Notes under the pieces: model-generated
The model's database searches: none
What the model was told of the DNA's origin: nothing
The model's input: only the letters and a program-made list of their open reading frames with translations
Program-made: the position numbers and the translations under genes
Part shown: in pieces, positions 35,361-48,339 of the stretch
Numbering within the stretch: position 1 is the first letter of the stretch
Layout of the letters: each line of letters starts with the position of its first letter
Assembly (NCBI RefSeq): GCF_964340395.1
Contig: NC_135568.1
Coordinates: forward strand, 12,459,276-12,523,275
Direction: 5' to 3'
Length of the DNA: 64,000 nt
From: Glandiceps talaboti
Taxonomy: Eukaryota; Hemichordata; Enteropneusta; Spengelidae

Positions 35361-36430
35361 TGGGAGGTCAGTTTATATAATGACCTGAAAGGTCAATTTA
35401 CATATTGACCTCAATTTACATAATGAGCTGAAAGGTCAATTTACATGATAACCTGAAAGGTAAATTTACATAATGACTTGGGAAGTCAGTTTACATAATG
35501 ACCTGGGGAGTCAGTGTACATAATGACTTGGGAAGTCAGTTTACATAATGACCTGGGGAGTCAGTGTACATAATGACTTGGGAAGTCAGTTTACATAATG
35601 ACCTGGGGAGTCAGTTTACATAATGACCTGGGGAGTCAGTGTACATAATGACCTGGAAAGTTAATTTACATAATGACCTGGGGAGTCAGTTTACATAATG
35701 ACCTGGGGAGTCAGTGTACATAATGACCTGGAAAGTCAATTTACATAATGACCTGGGGAGTCAGTGTACATAATGACCTGGGGAGTCAGTGTACATAATG
35801 ACCTAGGGAGTCAGTTTATGTAATGACCTGGGGAGTCAGTTTACATAATGACTTAGGAAGTCAGTTTACATAATGACCTGGGGAGTCAGTGTACATAATG
35901 ACCTGGAAAGTCAGTTTACATAATGACCTGGGGAGTCAGTGTACATAATGACCTGGGGAGTCAGTGTACATAATGACCTGGGGAGTCAGTGTACATAATG
36001 ACCTGGGGAGTCAGTGTACATAATGACCTGGAAAGTCAGTGTACATAATGACCTGGGGAGTCAGTGTACATAATGACCTGGGGAGTCAGTGTACATAATA
36101 ACCTGGAAAGTCAGTTTACATAATGACCTGGGAAGTCAGTTTATGTAATGACCTGGGAAGTCAGTTTACATAATGACCTCAGAGCCAGAGATTATTTTAC
36201 ATATTAATTAGATTGGGAAGTCAGTTTATGTAATGACCTGGGGAGTCAGTTTACATAATGACCTCAGAGTCAGAGATTATTTTACATATTAATTAGATTG
36301 AGAAGTCAATTTACATAATGACCTGGGAAGTCAGTTTATGTAATGACCTGGGGAGTCAGTTTACATAATGACCTCAGAGCCAGAGATTATTTTACATATT
36401 AATTAGATTGAGAAGTCAATTTACATAATG
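35361..36430. repeat. 25-bp satellite array with higher-order 3' end
   Basis: About 1.07 kb of a 25-bp unit: ttacataatgacctggggag then tcagt. Variants carry gaaag, gtgtac or tttatg. The last 260 bp contains three copies of a longer composite with gagattattttacatattaa, spaced 85 and about 110 bp apart. Every typical unit contains TGACCT, the complement of the nuclear-receptor half-site, and the dyad TGAC-N7-GTCA. Confidence 0.97.
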
Positions 36431-38010
36431 ATAATAATAATAATAGTACAAATGTAATAGTTCAGTTTCTTACAAAAAACCCACTGTGTAGTGTCTCAGT
36501 TGTACAAGCCCAAAAACATAGATTTGTCTTTATACTAGTGCTATGACTTCATATAATAATATAATAATAATATTGTTTATTCAGTACTGTAGGCCATGAG
36601 CCTTATTAAATGTACATTTCTGAATAATGAATAATGGTTCATGGTCACCAAAGTATGTTCAACATAGAATAAATAAATAAATTATCTTATGTAGAGCGGT
36701 TTCTTCCAAAATCTGTTTAAGTATATTTTCATGGCAAAGAATGTAAATTTTCCAAGGTTTTGAAAACTAGAGTGAAGGTGTTTGTTGACTGCCTTAACAA
36801 AATAAATTTCCAATCACATGCAGGTAAGAAATAAAATTCCAGGAATATACTGATGGTGTATGTGGTTTGCTGACACATTTCTGCAAGAGTGGAAAATTAG
36901 TATGGTCCATGACAATGCACGTTTTGTGAAAGAAGTGTGACAAAAGTATATTTATTTTACCATGTACCTAGTCATAATTTATAGATTGAGAATTTCACAG
37001 TTGTGAGATCAATAACTCATTAACTTTACCCTTGGTGTAAAGAATGATAACTTTCATGGCATTGATAGCAATTTGATCAAGGAAAATTAAATACATGAGT
37101 TTACATTACAATAAAGATAGCAGCTAGCCATTATTGGATAGAAAGTGTAGAAATGTGATAGTATTGGATATTTTAATGAAAGAAACCTAAACAGGCAAGT
37201 TCACATAAAGAGGGATAGTGACTTGCAGACTTGCCATAATTAGTAGATGCAGTACTGTAGCAGTTTCACTATGTCACTGTCAGTCCTTTCTTTTTATTTG
37301 CAAACCCCGTAAGAAAATAAACAGTAAAACAAACAGTGTTGAGTCACACACAAAATAAAATATAAAAAAAAATTAAAAAGTATTGTAAATGAAAACAGAA
37401 CTCCAATTATTGCAGCTACGTTATTGGATACAAAACTTGATAAATTTTTGTCATAAAATGGTAGTCTAAATATTTGTTTTTTGATAAAAAACTGGTGAGT
37501 TTACATAAAGTGGGGTAGCAATTCTCCATTAAAACGGATAACTTTGTCATGAAATAATATAGGTATTCATGATATTTGCAAGGCATTTATGGTCTCTTTA
37601 TTAGCTTTGTAGAATGAACAGTATAGAAGTATCTTTTGGTTCAGTTTGTCATATTTAACTGACAGCTAAGCTGGATGGAATTGATTTATTCATTTATATC
37701 GATGACAGCTATTAAACGTTAATGTAATCTGTTTCTGACTTTTTATGTGGCCTGGTCTACGAATGCTTGTTACTTGGTATATTTAGAAGTATTGTGCACG
37801 CTACATGGTGTGTAGCATTACTAACGTCAGGTAGTGTTTTAGTCTACATTTGACAGTTTTGGCATACAAGGTATTTCTTATGTTGATAATAATTCATAAA
37901 TTCATGTCTTCAGAATAGCTATATGTATGTTAATTGTCGTCTTCACCTTTGTCAGAACAAGGTTTGTTAAGTATTAAACTAGGGTGATATGTCATGTAAA
38001 GTGTGTTTTC
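36431..38010. other. Intergenic sequence
   Basis: ATA/ATAA-rich microsatellite-like tracts near 36,428-36,445 and 36,553-36,573. No gene is seen. Confidence 0.4.
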
Positions 38011-38012
38011 GT

Positions 38013-38285
38013 CATTTCAGTATGTGGTAATTTACATATTCATGATGTCATATGCTGTCAATCACATCAGCATGTGGTAATTTGCATATTAATGATGTAA
38101 TGCTGTCAAGCACATCAGTGAGTGGTAATTTACATATTCATGACATGCTGTCAATCACATCAGCATGCTGTTTTCATGATGTCATATGCTATCAATCACA
38201 TCAGCATGTGGTAATTTGCATATTTATGATGTAATATGCTGTCAAGCACATCAGTATGTGGTAATTTGCATATTTATGATGTCAG
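38013..38285. repeat. Tandem array, unit about 45-50 bp
   Basis: Six diverged units of cagcatgtggtaatttgcat, attaatgatgtcatatgctg, tcaatcacat. The octamer-like ATTTGCAT recurs in several units. Confidence 0.85.
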
Positions 38286-39688
38286 ATGTCCTTAAAGCTA
38301 TTAAAACAGTGCAGTAATAAGACTCTGTAGCTACTGAAAGCTGTCATACAACATTCAAGTCAACGAGATGTGTTCAAAGAGAAAATACAGAATATTCATC
38401 TGATCTTTCTTTGCCACAACAGCATGCATATACATCACTGGTTTTCTGTGACACTTCAGGCAAAATAACCCCAAAATTATATATTACTTTCCATGCACAG
38501 AAATGATCGAAGTATTTCCCTCTCTGTCTAGAAATAGTCTTAACATATGGGATGGGGATTCTTAAGTTGTCTTTCACTTGTAGTGGCAAGGCTCCTTAGG
38601 TCACTCATATTTTGTATTAACTGAACAAGAACAAATATTGGTGAATACATGTACGTATAGTTCTGTTCCAAGTGCAGAGTGAAAATAAAGGGCAAAGATG
38701 GGAAACCAAACACATGCAAGGAAGTCATCGTCATGATTGAAGACGTTTGGCAAATTGTTGTAAAAAGGTGGAACAAATTCATCTTTTGAATTACCCATGA
38801 AATGTAGAAATACTGATATTTCATTCCATTTACCAGTTCATATACTTTTTGTCGTAGAATCCATTGAGCAAATTTATTGACATTCTGTTGTATATTCACG
38901 AACAGAACTGGTATACTTATGTTTTAGCTTTCTGCATGTGTCCTGAGAACCTATATACAACATTGCACTGAATCATATACATGTATTGTATTGTACAGTC
39001 ATTTCTGATTGTTTATTCATTTTGCATGTCTTTTTTATTTTTTATGTATTTGTTTTTTCCATTTTGAAGCAGATCATGGAAGTTTGGATAATACACATCA
39101 TGACCAGAATGCCAACTCTGTAATACCTCATACAAGAAAAACAACGCCCTTGCTGTGCTGCACCACACTGCATCATGCACAAAGCCAAGTAGGTACACTG
39201 CACTCCACACAACAGCACATTTTTGTGTGTGTGTCATTATTTTGTTAGGTTAAAAATGTTTGTGTTTTTTTGTGATTCTGGAGAATTGAACGGTTTATTC
39301 AGCCTGACAATGTTACTTTGTGTTCGACCATGCATCTGACATATTCTCCTATGACCAGCTGAGTTCATTCAAACCTGTCACAAAGGTAAAGAACTGCATT
39401 GGTTATACACATATCACCATGTCCGTTCATGAATACATGTAGTGGCATCTAACATACTCAGTTGTGACCAGCTGAGATCATTCAAACCTGTCACCAAGGT
39501 GAGGTACAATGACTGTGCAATGATTTATACATGGGACTGGGCATACTTAAGTTATAATGCAAATATGTAAGTTTGTTAATTATGCAAATGACTCATTAAT
39601 ATTCAGAGGATGTTTAGTAAAAGCTAATCAGTTCTTGTCGTTAACATAAGGAAGATGTGCAGCAAGATTGATTAGAATATAGTTTTTG

Positions 39689-39799
39689 ACATATACATAC
39701 ATACAAAATGTGTACTTATGTATGTGTGTGCATACGTTAGGTACGTACATACATACATACATACATACATACAGACAGACAGACAGACAGACATACAAA
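39689..39799. repeat. Compound (CATA)n / (CAGA)n microsatellite
   Basis: Short ACAT run near 39,689-39,705, then catacatacatacatacata to about 39,771 followed by cagacagacagacagacaga. Confidence 0.9.
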
Positions 39800-40189
39800 A
39801 ACATAACCTCCCCTAGAGAAGGTCCAAACCTCATAAAAAATGTCATCAAATAACCTAGTTTGATGTGTGAAGAGGTTGTGGTTTTAGTGAAGTTTTGTTA
39901 CTGATTTATTATATGCCTGTATGTTAACTGTGAAATGAATCGTTAAACTAATGGTCTTTTACTAAATCATCATGTTTAAATGACTGAATGTCAATATTTG
40001 CATCTCACTTTGTAACTAGGTTATTATATTTAAAAGAGCAAGTAAAATATTGCACTTAAAACCATAAAAAGTACTCTAAAATACTGGAAAGCTCAACCCC
40101 CCCCCCACCCAGGGGTGCATATGTGTAGTACTGCCTCGGGTGCTATACACCTTTATACCTATCACCTCCTATATCATCTTGCCAAAATA

Positions 40190-40790
40190 ATATCTACAAC
40201 AATGGGTCATGGTGTTGGCAAATTTTACCTTCAATAAAGTCTGAATGATAGATAGACAGACCTCAAGAGGAGTCATTTACTTCGTATTATACACAAGCCA
40301 AGCTGAATGCACTTGAACAACAAATATTGGATTTATACATTGGTTGTTCTACTTCATGTCTGAGTATCCATGTCATGGTTCTGTGGTACTCAAAATATGA
40401 GTTGGAAACATTCAAAATCTGCATTATTTTCCCCAATTTTTCATAAATTATATTTGTGTAGGTATAATTCGATTATTCTCTTTCTTTCAGCTGCACAATA
40501 CTCATGACCTGAGGGTTTTATAACTTTTTGTCTAGTGACTCGTAGAGACAGAGCTTTTAGATCATGAGAATAAGGGTTCTAGGACAAACGCCCCCCGGAC
40601 AAACGCCTTGCATTTGTCCGGGGGCGTTTGTCCAGGGGGTGTTTCTCCTGTTACCGAGAATAAGGCTTTGTCACTTCTGGTCTGAAACTTACAACGGTCG
40701 TATAGTGATAAGGCTCCAAGTCAGGAGTATTTTCCATGGCTGAATTAATAAAAATATTGGGAAATAATATCTAATTATAGTTTATTTGAC
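40190..40790. repeat. Dispersed repeat family G, palindromic copy with GC-rich hairpin
   Basis: Arms 40,450-40,565 and 40,655-40,790 are inverted copies. The left arm reads gtataattcgattatt, actcatgacctgagg; the right arm is the complement of ctataattagatattattt, actcctgac. The left flank 40,190-40,440 is weakly similar to 56,230-56,420. A separate hairpin sits at the centre. Confidence 0.6.
40582..40633. repeat. GC-rich inverted repeat (ggacaaacgcccccc)
   Basis: Left arm of 24 bp containing two ggacaaacg copies and right arm complementary with one gap and one mismatch, around a 5-bp loop. Much richer in GC than its surroundings. Confidence 0.85.
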
Positions 40791-41029
40791 TTTGAACTTT
40801 TAGCTGTGGATATTTGACATTATTCTGCTAGAATTAGCATTTATATGACTCTTGCTGTGAGCGTTTTAATAGCAATGATTAAGTTAATTATGTTTCCTTT
40901 AATAAGTTGACATTTTGTCAGTTTGTCTGCTCCTGATTGAATTATATATTCATTGCATTTTTTGAGATGTACAAGACATTGACCTTGAAGGGACTTGAGT
41001 ATAACACAAGAAATCTGGAATATAAACAC

Positions 41030-41600
41030 TAATTTTACAAATTATGTTATGGATGTAGACTGCGATTGATGTTGCAGTGACTTACATTTTGAGGTAATCA
41101 TGGCATAATATAAGACAGGAAATCTGGAAAATATGAATACTTTATTTTTTAAAAATTCGTTTATACACAACCATTGACAGTTGCTTGCATTCGCAGCATT
41201 GTCATGTAATAATGGCATGATATAACTCAGGAAATTGGAAATGAAAAAGGAAAATTAAAAAAAAAAATTTTCAGACACAATCATTGACTGTGACTTGCTT
41301 TGTCAGGTAATCATGGCATAAAAATAACTAAGGAAATCGGAAATAGTAAAGGAAAATTATTAAAAAATAATTGTTCATACACGACCATTGACGATGTATT
41401 TAAGCTAATTATGGCATATCGAAACATTGACCTTACTGGGATTAACTTGTATATAAAAATAGGAAATCTGAAAGAAAAAAAACATATTTAAAAAAAAATA
41501 TTGTTCTTACACAACCATTGACTATGCAGTGAATTGAATTCAAAGCTAATTATGGCCTGTCATGGCAAATCTGAAATGAAAAGATGTAAAAAAAAAATGT
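41030..41600. repeat. Tandem array, unit about 100-110 bp
   Basis: Five to six diverged units share acacaaccattgact, gtaatcatggcataa, aactcaggaaatctggaaa and an A-rich tract. Confidence 0.75.
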
Positions 41601-41734
41601 ATATCATACTACCAAAAATACAAAGTCATGCTTTATTGAATTTTCTTGCATCAAGAAAAAATCTCAATTCAAAAAAATTATGAAAATGTAAAACTCTGTC
41701 AGAGTATGAAAGATGACACATTGATTTCTATTTA

Positions 41735-41890
41735 CAGTGTGTTTGTTAACGGCGATAAGTAGGTAAAATCTTCCTGAAATCCCAAATCAATTACTGGAGT
41801 TCCCCACTAAAATTATGGGATAACGAGGGGAATATATGTCAATATTACCTTATTGACTCCTTTCTGTTACTGGGTTTCTCACATTTGTTT
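41735..41890 (+). repeat. Dispersed repeat family E copy
   Basis: gtgtttgttaac, gataagtaggtaaaatctt, cctgaaatccc and ggagttccccactaaaatta as in other copies. Confidence 0.6.
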
Positions 41891-41929
41891 TACACAGGGT
41901 TATAATGATCTATTAAAGTGAGAATTTTT

Positions 41930-42230
41930 GTGAAAATTCATAAATTGTTTGGACATTTTTATCATAATATTTAGGTGAACTATGAAGGAAATATTCGTAA
42001 AACTCAAATTTTTTTGAATATTCATATGGAAAGAATCTCAAAATACAAAATATCAAAACATTTATGAATATTCATAATTTTGAAGGAACCAGGTAGAAAA
42101 TATTATCAAAGTTCAATTTTTCGCAATATTTATTCATAATTTTGAAGAGAACAGTAAAAAATATTCTCAAACTTCGAACATTTTCTGAAATTTTCTTGAC
42201 TATTTTGAAGGGAACTATAATTTCTTTTGC
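41930..42230. repeat. Diverged AT-rich tandem array
   Basis: Four units with tgaatattcataattttgaa, gg-aac, taaaaatattctcaaa. Confidence 0.6.
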
Positions 42231-43349
42231 CACCCAAGTATATTTTTATCTTCTTATCTATAGTTCTTTACTTTCAAAATCTTGAAATGATCGTACTTAT
42301 GTTTGAAAGTCGTGTTGTGAGCTCCTTCTATGTTTAATACCTGACGATTGTGAGATAAATCTATTGTACGTATATACACATAAAGCATTCTTTAGAATCA
42401 TTTCTATACACAGATGAAGTATTGTGAGCATTTCCAAATTAAAGCTATTCTGCGTTCACTAGAAAAAACTCGATTAAATGTCTGTAGAATGAGTATGTTT
42501 GCGTTGCGGATTTATTAATCTGAGAGATTCGTTGTTGTTAACGTTCCTCTTACGTAAATAACGAGTAACGAGTGATTAAAAGTGTGTCTGCAGTGATGAA
42601 TGTTTCAGCTTACAGATTTAAATGTTCAAAGTCTGAGAAACAGATTTTTTTTGACGGTGATGAAAAACGGAGATCAAAATTCAACCGACAAAAAAAATCA
42701 AAATAATTTTCAGAAAGTTCAGCGTCTGTCTGAACAAAATGTGATTTGGATCACAAATAAAGGAACAGAATTTGTTTTATGCATGCATATATGAAAATCC
42801 AACGTCTCTTAATTTTTGACCTTCATAAAAGCTTGGGCATCTAAAAACCATCTATATTGGAGTATCTTTACATAGTGTTGATGTCGTTCATACTTATGTC
42901 TGATTAATGATGCACATCACACTTGCACAGCCTAAAGTGCTGCAGAGCGATAATTGTGGTTCAGCTGCTAGAAGGGTTATAGCGATTTTTTGAATACATC
43001 AGCATGAAGCATCATTATGTATCTACGATCCAACTCACGTATTGTCGAGACAGACAGACAGACAGACAAGACCAGAAACTGAGCATTCTGGAAAGTATTC
43101 CTTGTTGCTAGCCATATAAGGTCATGGGTTTAGAAACAGTTTCGAACTCCTGCTGAGTTTTTGATAATTATGTAGTCATCATCCACAAAGACTTGATACT
43201 CCAGTAGACGCACGCTCAGTTCTTACTGAATTTCAGACTACCATGTTACTTTCAATAAAAGTGAATATTCCCGTAGAAACAGTCTCACTTCATGCTGAGT
43301 TTTGGATAACAAATGTTGTTACTTTTTTTCACAAAACTCTTCTAACACC

Positions 43350-43465
43350 TAACTGCTTATTACCTTCAGATAAGCAGTCATGAATATGTATTGCTCATCT
43401 GATACATATACATGATCCCATGATGCAACAGAGGACCACTGCTAGAACAATGGAATTGAAAAAGT
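43350..43465 (+). repeat. Dispersed short repeat family F
   Basis: gcttattaccttcagataag, cagtcatgaatatg, gatacatatacatga, cccatgatgcaac, aggaccactg. Confidence 0.65.
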
Positions 43466-44229
43466 GTTTCAGTTTAGTTTTTCTTGGCAATCGCATGAAT
43501 TAATGTGATGTGACCCAACGATTATGAAAATACCTTTAACATTTATTTCCTTGAGTGGCATGAAATGTGAAATTTTGTAAGATGTGAAATTATGAAGTGA
43601 TTCCCTAGGACTAAAAGTTTATGAAAACACAATGTACCTTTATCTCCTGGAGTGATGTTTCCCTTTTAAAGGCCCATGATTGAGTCTCAGGTTCTCACTT
43701 TAGTGTTAGTTTATCGGTGGAGCTTTTAATTCATAGCAAGGATTATTGTTTTTCTATAGTTATGTGAGACAACTATTTTACGTACCAAATATTTAACCGT
43801 AATTGGAACTGGGCCTTTAATCTTGATAGACAAGATATAACCTAGTCTTACGGAAGCACATTTCAGAACATCGTGACACAAACGAGATTCTGAATTTATT
43901 GTGCGTAGGGTACAACAGTAAATTTCTATTTGTTGTGTGGATATTGTTTCCCCACCAGGGAAATATAGCCATCCATTGTAGCATTTCAGTCTCCATGGGT
44001 TGTCATATCTGTAAGCATGATAGATAACGTGTCGTTTTTTACTGATAGTGAAATTAATTAGTGTAATAATGATTGTACAGTAGTTCACATAGGAATGCTT
44101 TTTTCTTGCTGTGTTTATGTCGTGACAACAGATGTGAAAGTGCTATATTGTTTCTTCCGATATTGAAATTGATTACTGTAATTATAATAATTTTATCATT
44201 GTTAACATAGGGATGCTTGTTTCTTTGCC

Positions 44230-44640
44230 ATGTTTTCGAGTTGTGTTTAGTGTCGTGACAACAGTTGCGAAAGTGGTACGCTGAATGACGTTTTAGAGTC
44301 GTGAGAAACGTTTGCGAAAGTACTACACCGATCGATGTTTTAGTGTCATGACAACTGTTGCGAAAGTGGTACGCTGATTGATGTTTTAGAGTCACAACAA
44401 AAGTTGCAAAAGTACAACGCTGACTGGTGTTTTAGAGTCATGACAATTGTAGTTGCGAAGTGACCACACAGATCGATGGTTTAGAGTCGCGGCAACAGTT
44501 ACAAAAGTACTACACTGATCAGTGTTTTAGAGTCACAACAAAAGTTGCAGAAGTGCTACACAAACTGGTTGTGACAAGCTAGACTGATTGATGTGCTAAA
44601 GTCGTGCCTACAGTTGCAAAAGTGCTACACCAATTGATAC
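44230..44640. repeat. Tandem array, unit about 58-62 bp
   Basis: About seven units of gtttagagtcgtgacaacag, ttgcgaaagtggtacgctga, ttgat with drift toward the right end. Confidence 0.85.
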
Positions 44641-45672
44641 TATTTTCTACTGTTGTGTGTTTTATTACTTTCATACATTGCTCAATATACATATGCGATC
44701 TTGGTATTGTGTTTGGATAGGAACATTCAGGATGCTTTCTTGGTAAGTGAAACTAGTAAATTAAGTTGACAGTTGATGAGAAAAGATAGTAACTTTAATA
44801 CAGCCAAGGCAGTTGACAGTAATTACTGGTATTTGTAGGTGATAAAATAGTCCAATGCTCACAAATATCTGTACATCAGCATTCAGCATTCATTTTAAAT
44901 TTACTGGCATTTAAAACGTGAAATTTCATCTTTTCAGTTACATTTGACTGGCAAATTTTTAAACCCCTTGCATATTTGTTGTTCAATACTAAGTTGACTT
45001 GCAGTCATTTTCATCTTGGTTCTGTCATAAAAAATATTATGTTGTAAAATTTGATGAACATTGACGAAAAAGTATCTGTTTTATACAACAACTAGTTTTG
45101 TGTTGAGTTGTGTTCTTTGAATGCAAAATTTTTAGTAGTTTTATGCAAGATGGGCGCCACACAAGTAAAAAATAGATATACATTTTTTCGTGGTGAATTC
45201 TATTATGTCGTAAATTAGGCAGGTTTCACAGCACTGAAATTTAAACTAATGAACGTTGATTATTGAATACATATATTTTTGATGAGAAAGACATTTTTTG
45301 CATGTTTGTGTGATAAACGTGTCGTGCAAATAACTAACAAACAGTTACTCGTACATCAAATGTGTGAAAGTCGTTAGGGAGAGTAGATTGTCTGTTGTTC
45401 GTGTTCCAAGCTATGAATTAATAAATGTTCTTCGTGATGTGTCTTTTCTATTCCCTCTTGTAAAAGTAGTTTCTCCATCCACAATTTGAGAGAACTGTTT
45501 TCAACAAAATACAGAGCAAATTCTTCCTCTATTTTTTTAAAGCACAAAATAAAAGTGATGAAAGTATCAGTTCGTGCTCTCAAAATAAATACAAAACGTT
45601 CACATGAAGCATTTTAGGGTGACCTTAGATATTTATTTCGTGATCTTACAAACCTAACCTTTGTGAATCTAA

Positions 45673-45673
45673 A

Positions 45674-45717
<44 letters not shown>

Positions 45718-45802
45718 TGTGTGTACATGTGTGTGCATGTGTGTGTGTGTGTGTGTGTCTGTCTGTCTATCGTGTGTGGGCCTGTGTGTGTGTGTGTCTG
45801 TC

Positions 45803-45843
<41 letters not shown>

Positions 45844-45945
45844 GTCTGTCTGTCGTGTGTGTGCCTATGTGTGTGTGTGTGTGTGTGTGTGTGTCTGTGT
45901 CTGTCATGTGCATGTGTGTGCATGTGTCTGTCTGTCTGATTGTCG
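45673..45945. repeat. Compound (GTCT)n / (GT)n microsatellite
   Basis: Alternating GTCT and GT blocks over about 270 bp. Several spurious C/V/S-rich ORFs on both strands arise from it. Confidence 0.97.
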
Positions 45946-46339
45946 TTTTATCTGTGATGTTAGTGTCTGTACAATGTTAGGGACTAGAACTTTGATTTGT
46001 GGCTTTTAATTTCCCTATGATTATATTGATCCAGGTATTATATAATAAAACCATTTTAGTGTTGTTTTCAATATGTGCTGTACATTCTAAGCCTGGTATA
46101 CATCACAAAATGACTTGTTATTCGATCGGTGCGTTAACGATAATGATGAGAGAATAAGTTGATATTGATCTTTGTGGTCATGGCCGCTATTAATTCAATT
46201 CATGTTGTGCATTAACACATTACATGACAAGGGTTACATATCTTTTATTACGGCCTAAATAGTCCTGCTTTCAAACAGAGTAATCAAGACTCAATTCAGA
46301 CAGATAGGCAAGTGCTATCCATGGTATTAAATAATATAA

Positions 46340-46905
46340 AAAGAGATTTTGAGATTCAATGCCATGGATGGCACATAGTCTAAAGAGAGAATGCTACAGA
46401 TAGCACTAGACTAAAGAGAGATTTTGAGATTCAATGCCACGGATAGCACATAGACTAAAGAGAGATTTTGAGATTCAATGCCATGGATAACACATAGGCT
46501 AAAGAGAGATTTTGAGATTCAATGCTATGGATAACACTAGACTAAAGAGAGATTTTGAGATTCAATGCCATGGATAGCACTAGACTAAAGAGAGATTTTG
46601 AGATTCAATGCCACGGATAGCACTAGACTAAAAAGAGATTTTGAGATTCAATGCCACGGATAGCACTAGACTAAAGAGAGATTTTGAGATTCAATGCCAC
46701 GGATAGCACTAGACTAAGAGAGATTTGGAGATTCAATGCCATGGATAGCACTAGACTAAGAGAGATTTTGAGATTCAATGCCACGGATAGCACTAGACTA
46801 AGAGAGATTTGGAGATTCAATGCCATGGATAGCACTAGACTAAAGAGAGATTTGGAGATTCAATGCCACGGATAGCACTAGACTAAGAGAGATTTTGAGA
46901 TTCAG
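46340..46905. repeat. Minisatellite, unit 42-43 bp
   Basis: About 13 units of agattttgagattcaatgcc, acggatagcactagactaaa, gag. Variants alternate atgg/acgg and ttttg/ttgg; several units lose one A. Confidence 0.97.
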
Positions 46906-47499
46906 TGAATTTTCATTTAACATTTATTTTGATACATGTAGACAATACCTTAAAAGACAAACAGGAATTGTAAAATAATGTGAGAAATTCAATGAATAAA
47001 ATTATTGACTGAATTGTCAATAAATTTCAGACTGTAGAGTCAATAAATTTTTCCAATTAATGACGTATCAGCATGATGCACGGTACCCTATATCTAGCTT
47101 GATATGCTGTCATGGTACATATTAAACAAGACAGATGAAGTGATACTTAAATTGAAATGAAAATATCAGAAAGAAAAATACTGAACGCCAACTACTGTAA
47201 GGAAATGTGATCCTTTCAGGAGGCGGCCTGGAAGTGATGAACATTGAATATTCATTTGAAATTCTCTGGAATGAAAACTGAGACATAGCTTAAGAAAATT
47301 GAGATATAAAATATGAGATAGGTAGTGAGTTCACTAGACTGAAAAAATTCAATTCCATCATTCACCACTACGTTGATTTACCTCCTTGGAAAATTGATAA
47401 AAATGTTAGCGATGCTTTAAAGGCTCATACAGTTTGCCAGATTTGGGTAAACTTGGATTTGAAAAACAGATGTCGAACCTGGAATTGAAATAATGATGA

Positions 47500-47825
47500 A
47501 ATGTATTTATAATGCAACTGCTATCCAGAGAGCTCCTGGAACTAACGGTTATTACCCCTGGCATGGATCTATAGAAGCAGAACAGCCATTATATTTCCTG
47601 AACTCCCAGTGGTGCATACAATCCATTGCAGCCTCTATAAGCACATAGGATTAAAACATTCACATTGCAACCTCTACCCTACCCTATTACACAGCTGGGT
47701 TGACTGGTACCCAATCGTGATTCAAAACTTGTTCGAGGACTTTAGCCATTCAGACAGTGAGGAGGCTCGGACCTACAACCTGCAGGTTCTGCGACTCCCA
47801 CTCTAACCATTCGATCATCACGACT
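47500..47825 (-). mobile_element. tRNA-derived SINE
   Basis: Read on the minus strand from 47,825, the sequence begins gtcgtgatgatcgaatggtt, then agagtgggagtcgcagaacc, tgcaggttgtaggtccgagc. This resembles a tRNA-Ser head with A-box-like TGATCGAATGG and B-box-like GGTCCGAGCC. The body follows with ccagtcaacccagctgtgta, then tgcaccactgggagttcagg and ggctgttctg. The 3' end is not sharply defined. It is a retroposed pol III unit rather than a working tRNA. Confidence 0.65.
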
Positions 47826-48339
47826 TCACATTGAAACCCTGGCCTTTAAATCTAAAAATATCTCATGTGTGTGTCGTGAATTATTAGCCTGGATAAGTTG
47901 AAAACAAATTGAGGTCTAAAAGCCGTTATCGATTATCCAGGTTGTCCTTGAAAGTAACAGAGATGATGTATTATATTATGTTGACATCTCATGATAGAAA
48001 TAAAATATTATTGCGCTCATAAACATTTTCAGAAGCTGTGAAAATTTTTATGAATTGTATTATATTATTCATGTAGTAGTGATGAAAGAGGCAGATGTTT
48101 TATAACTAGAAATGGCATAATGAAAAGTGTCAAAAAGGTATTTGTAGATTTAGATTTGAAGGAAACACAAATGAAAAATGTATTTAAAATGGATATTAAA
48201 AGGGAATGAAAACACAAATGAAATCTGAATGGTTTGAGCTAAACTCAACTGAAAAGGTTTGCAAAATTTCTGACCAATAATCGTCACTTTGACAGAGCAT
48301 CATCTGGTCATTAAATGTGAGAACAGCAGGATGAAATCA

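Noticed and set aside
35361-36430. CRISPR-like array appearance
   Set aside because: Units are contiguous with no unique spacers, in an intron-containing animal genome; it is a satellite.
45663-46009. Cys/Val/Ser-rich ORFs on both strands
   Set aside because: Translations of the GTCT/GT microsatellite.
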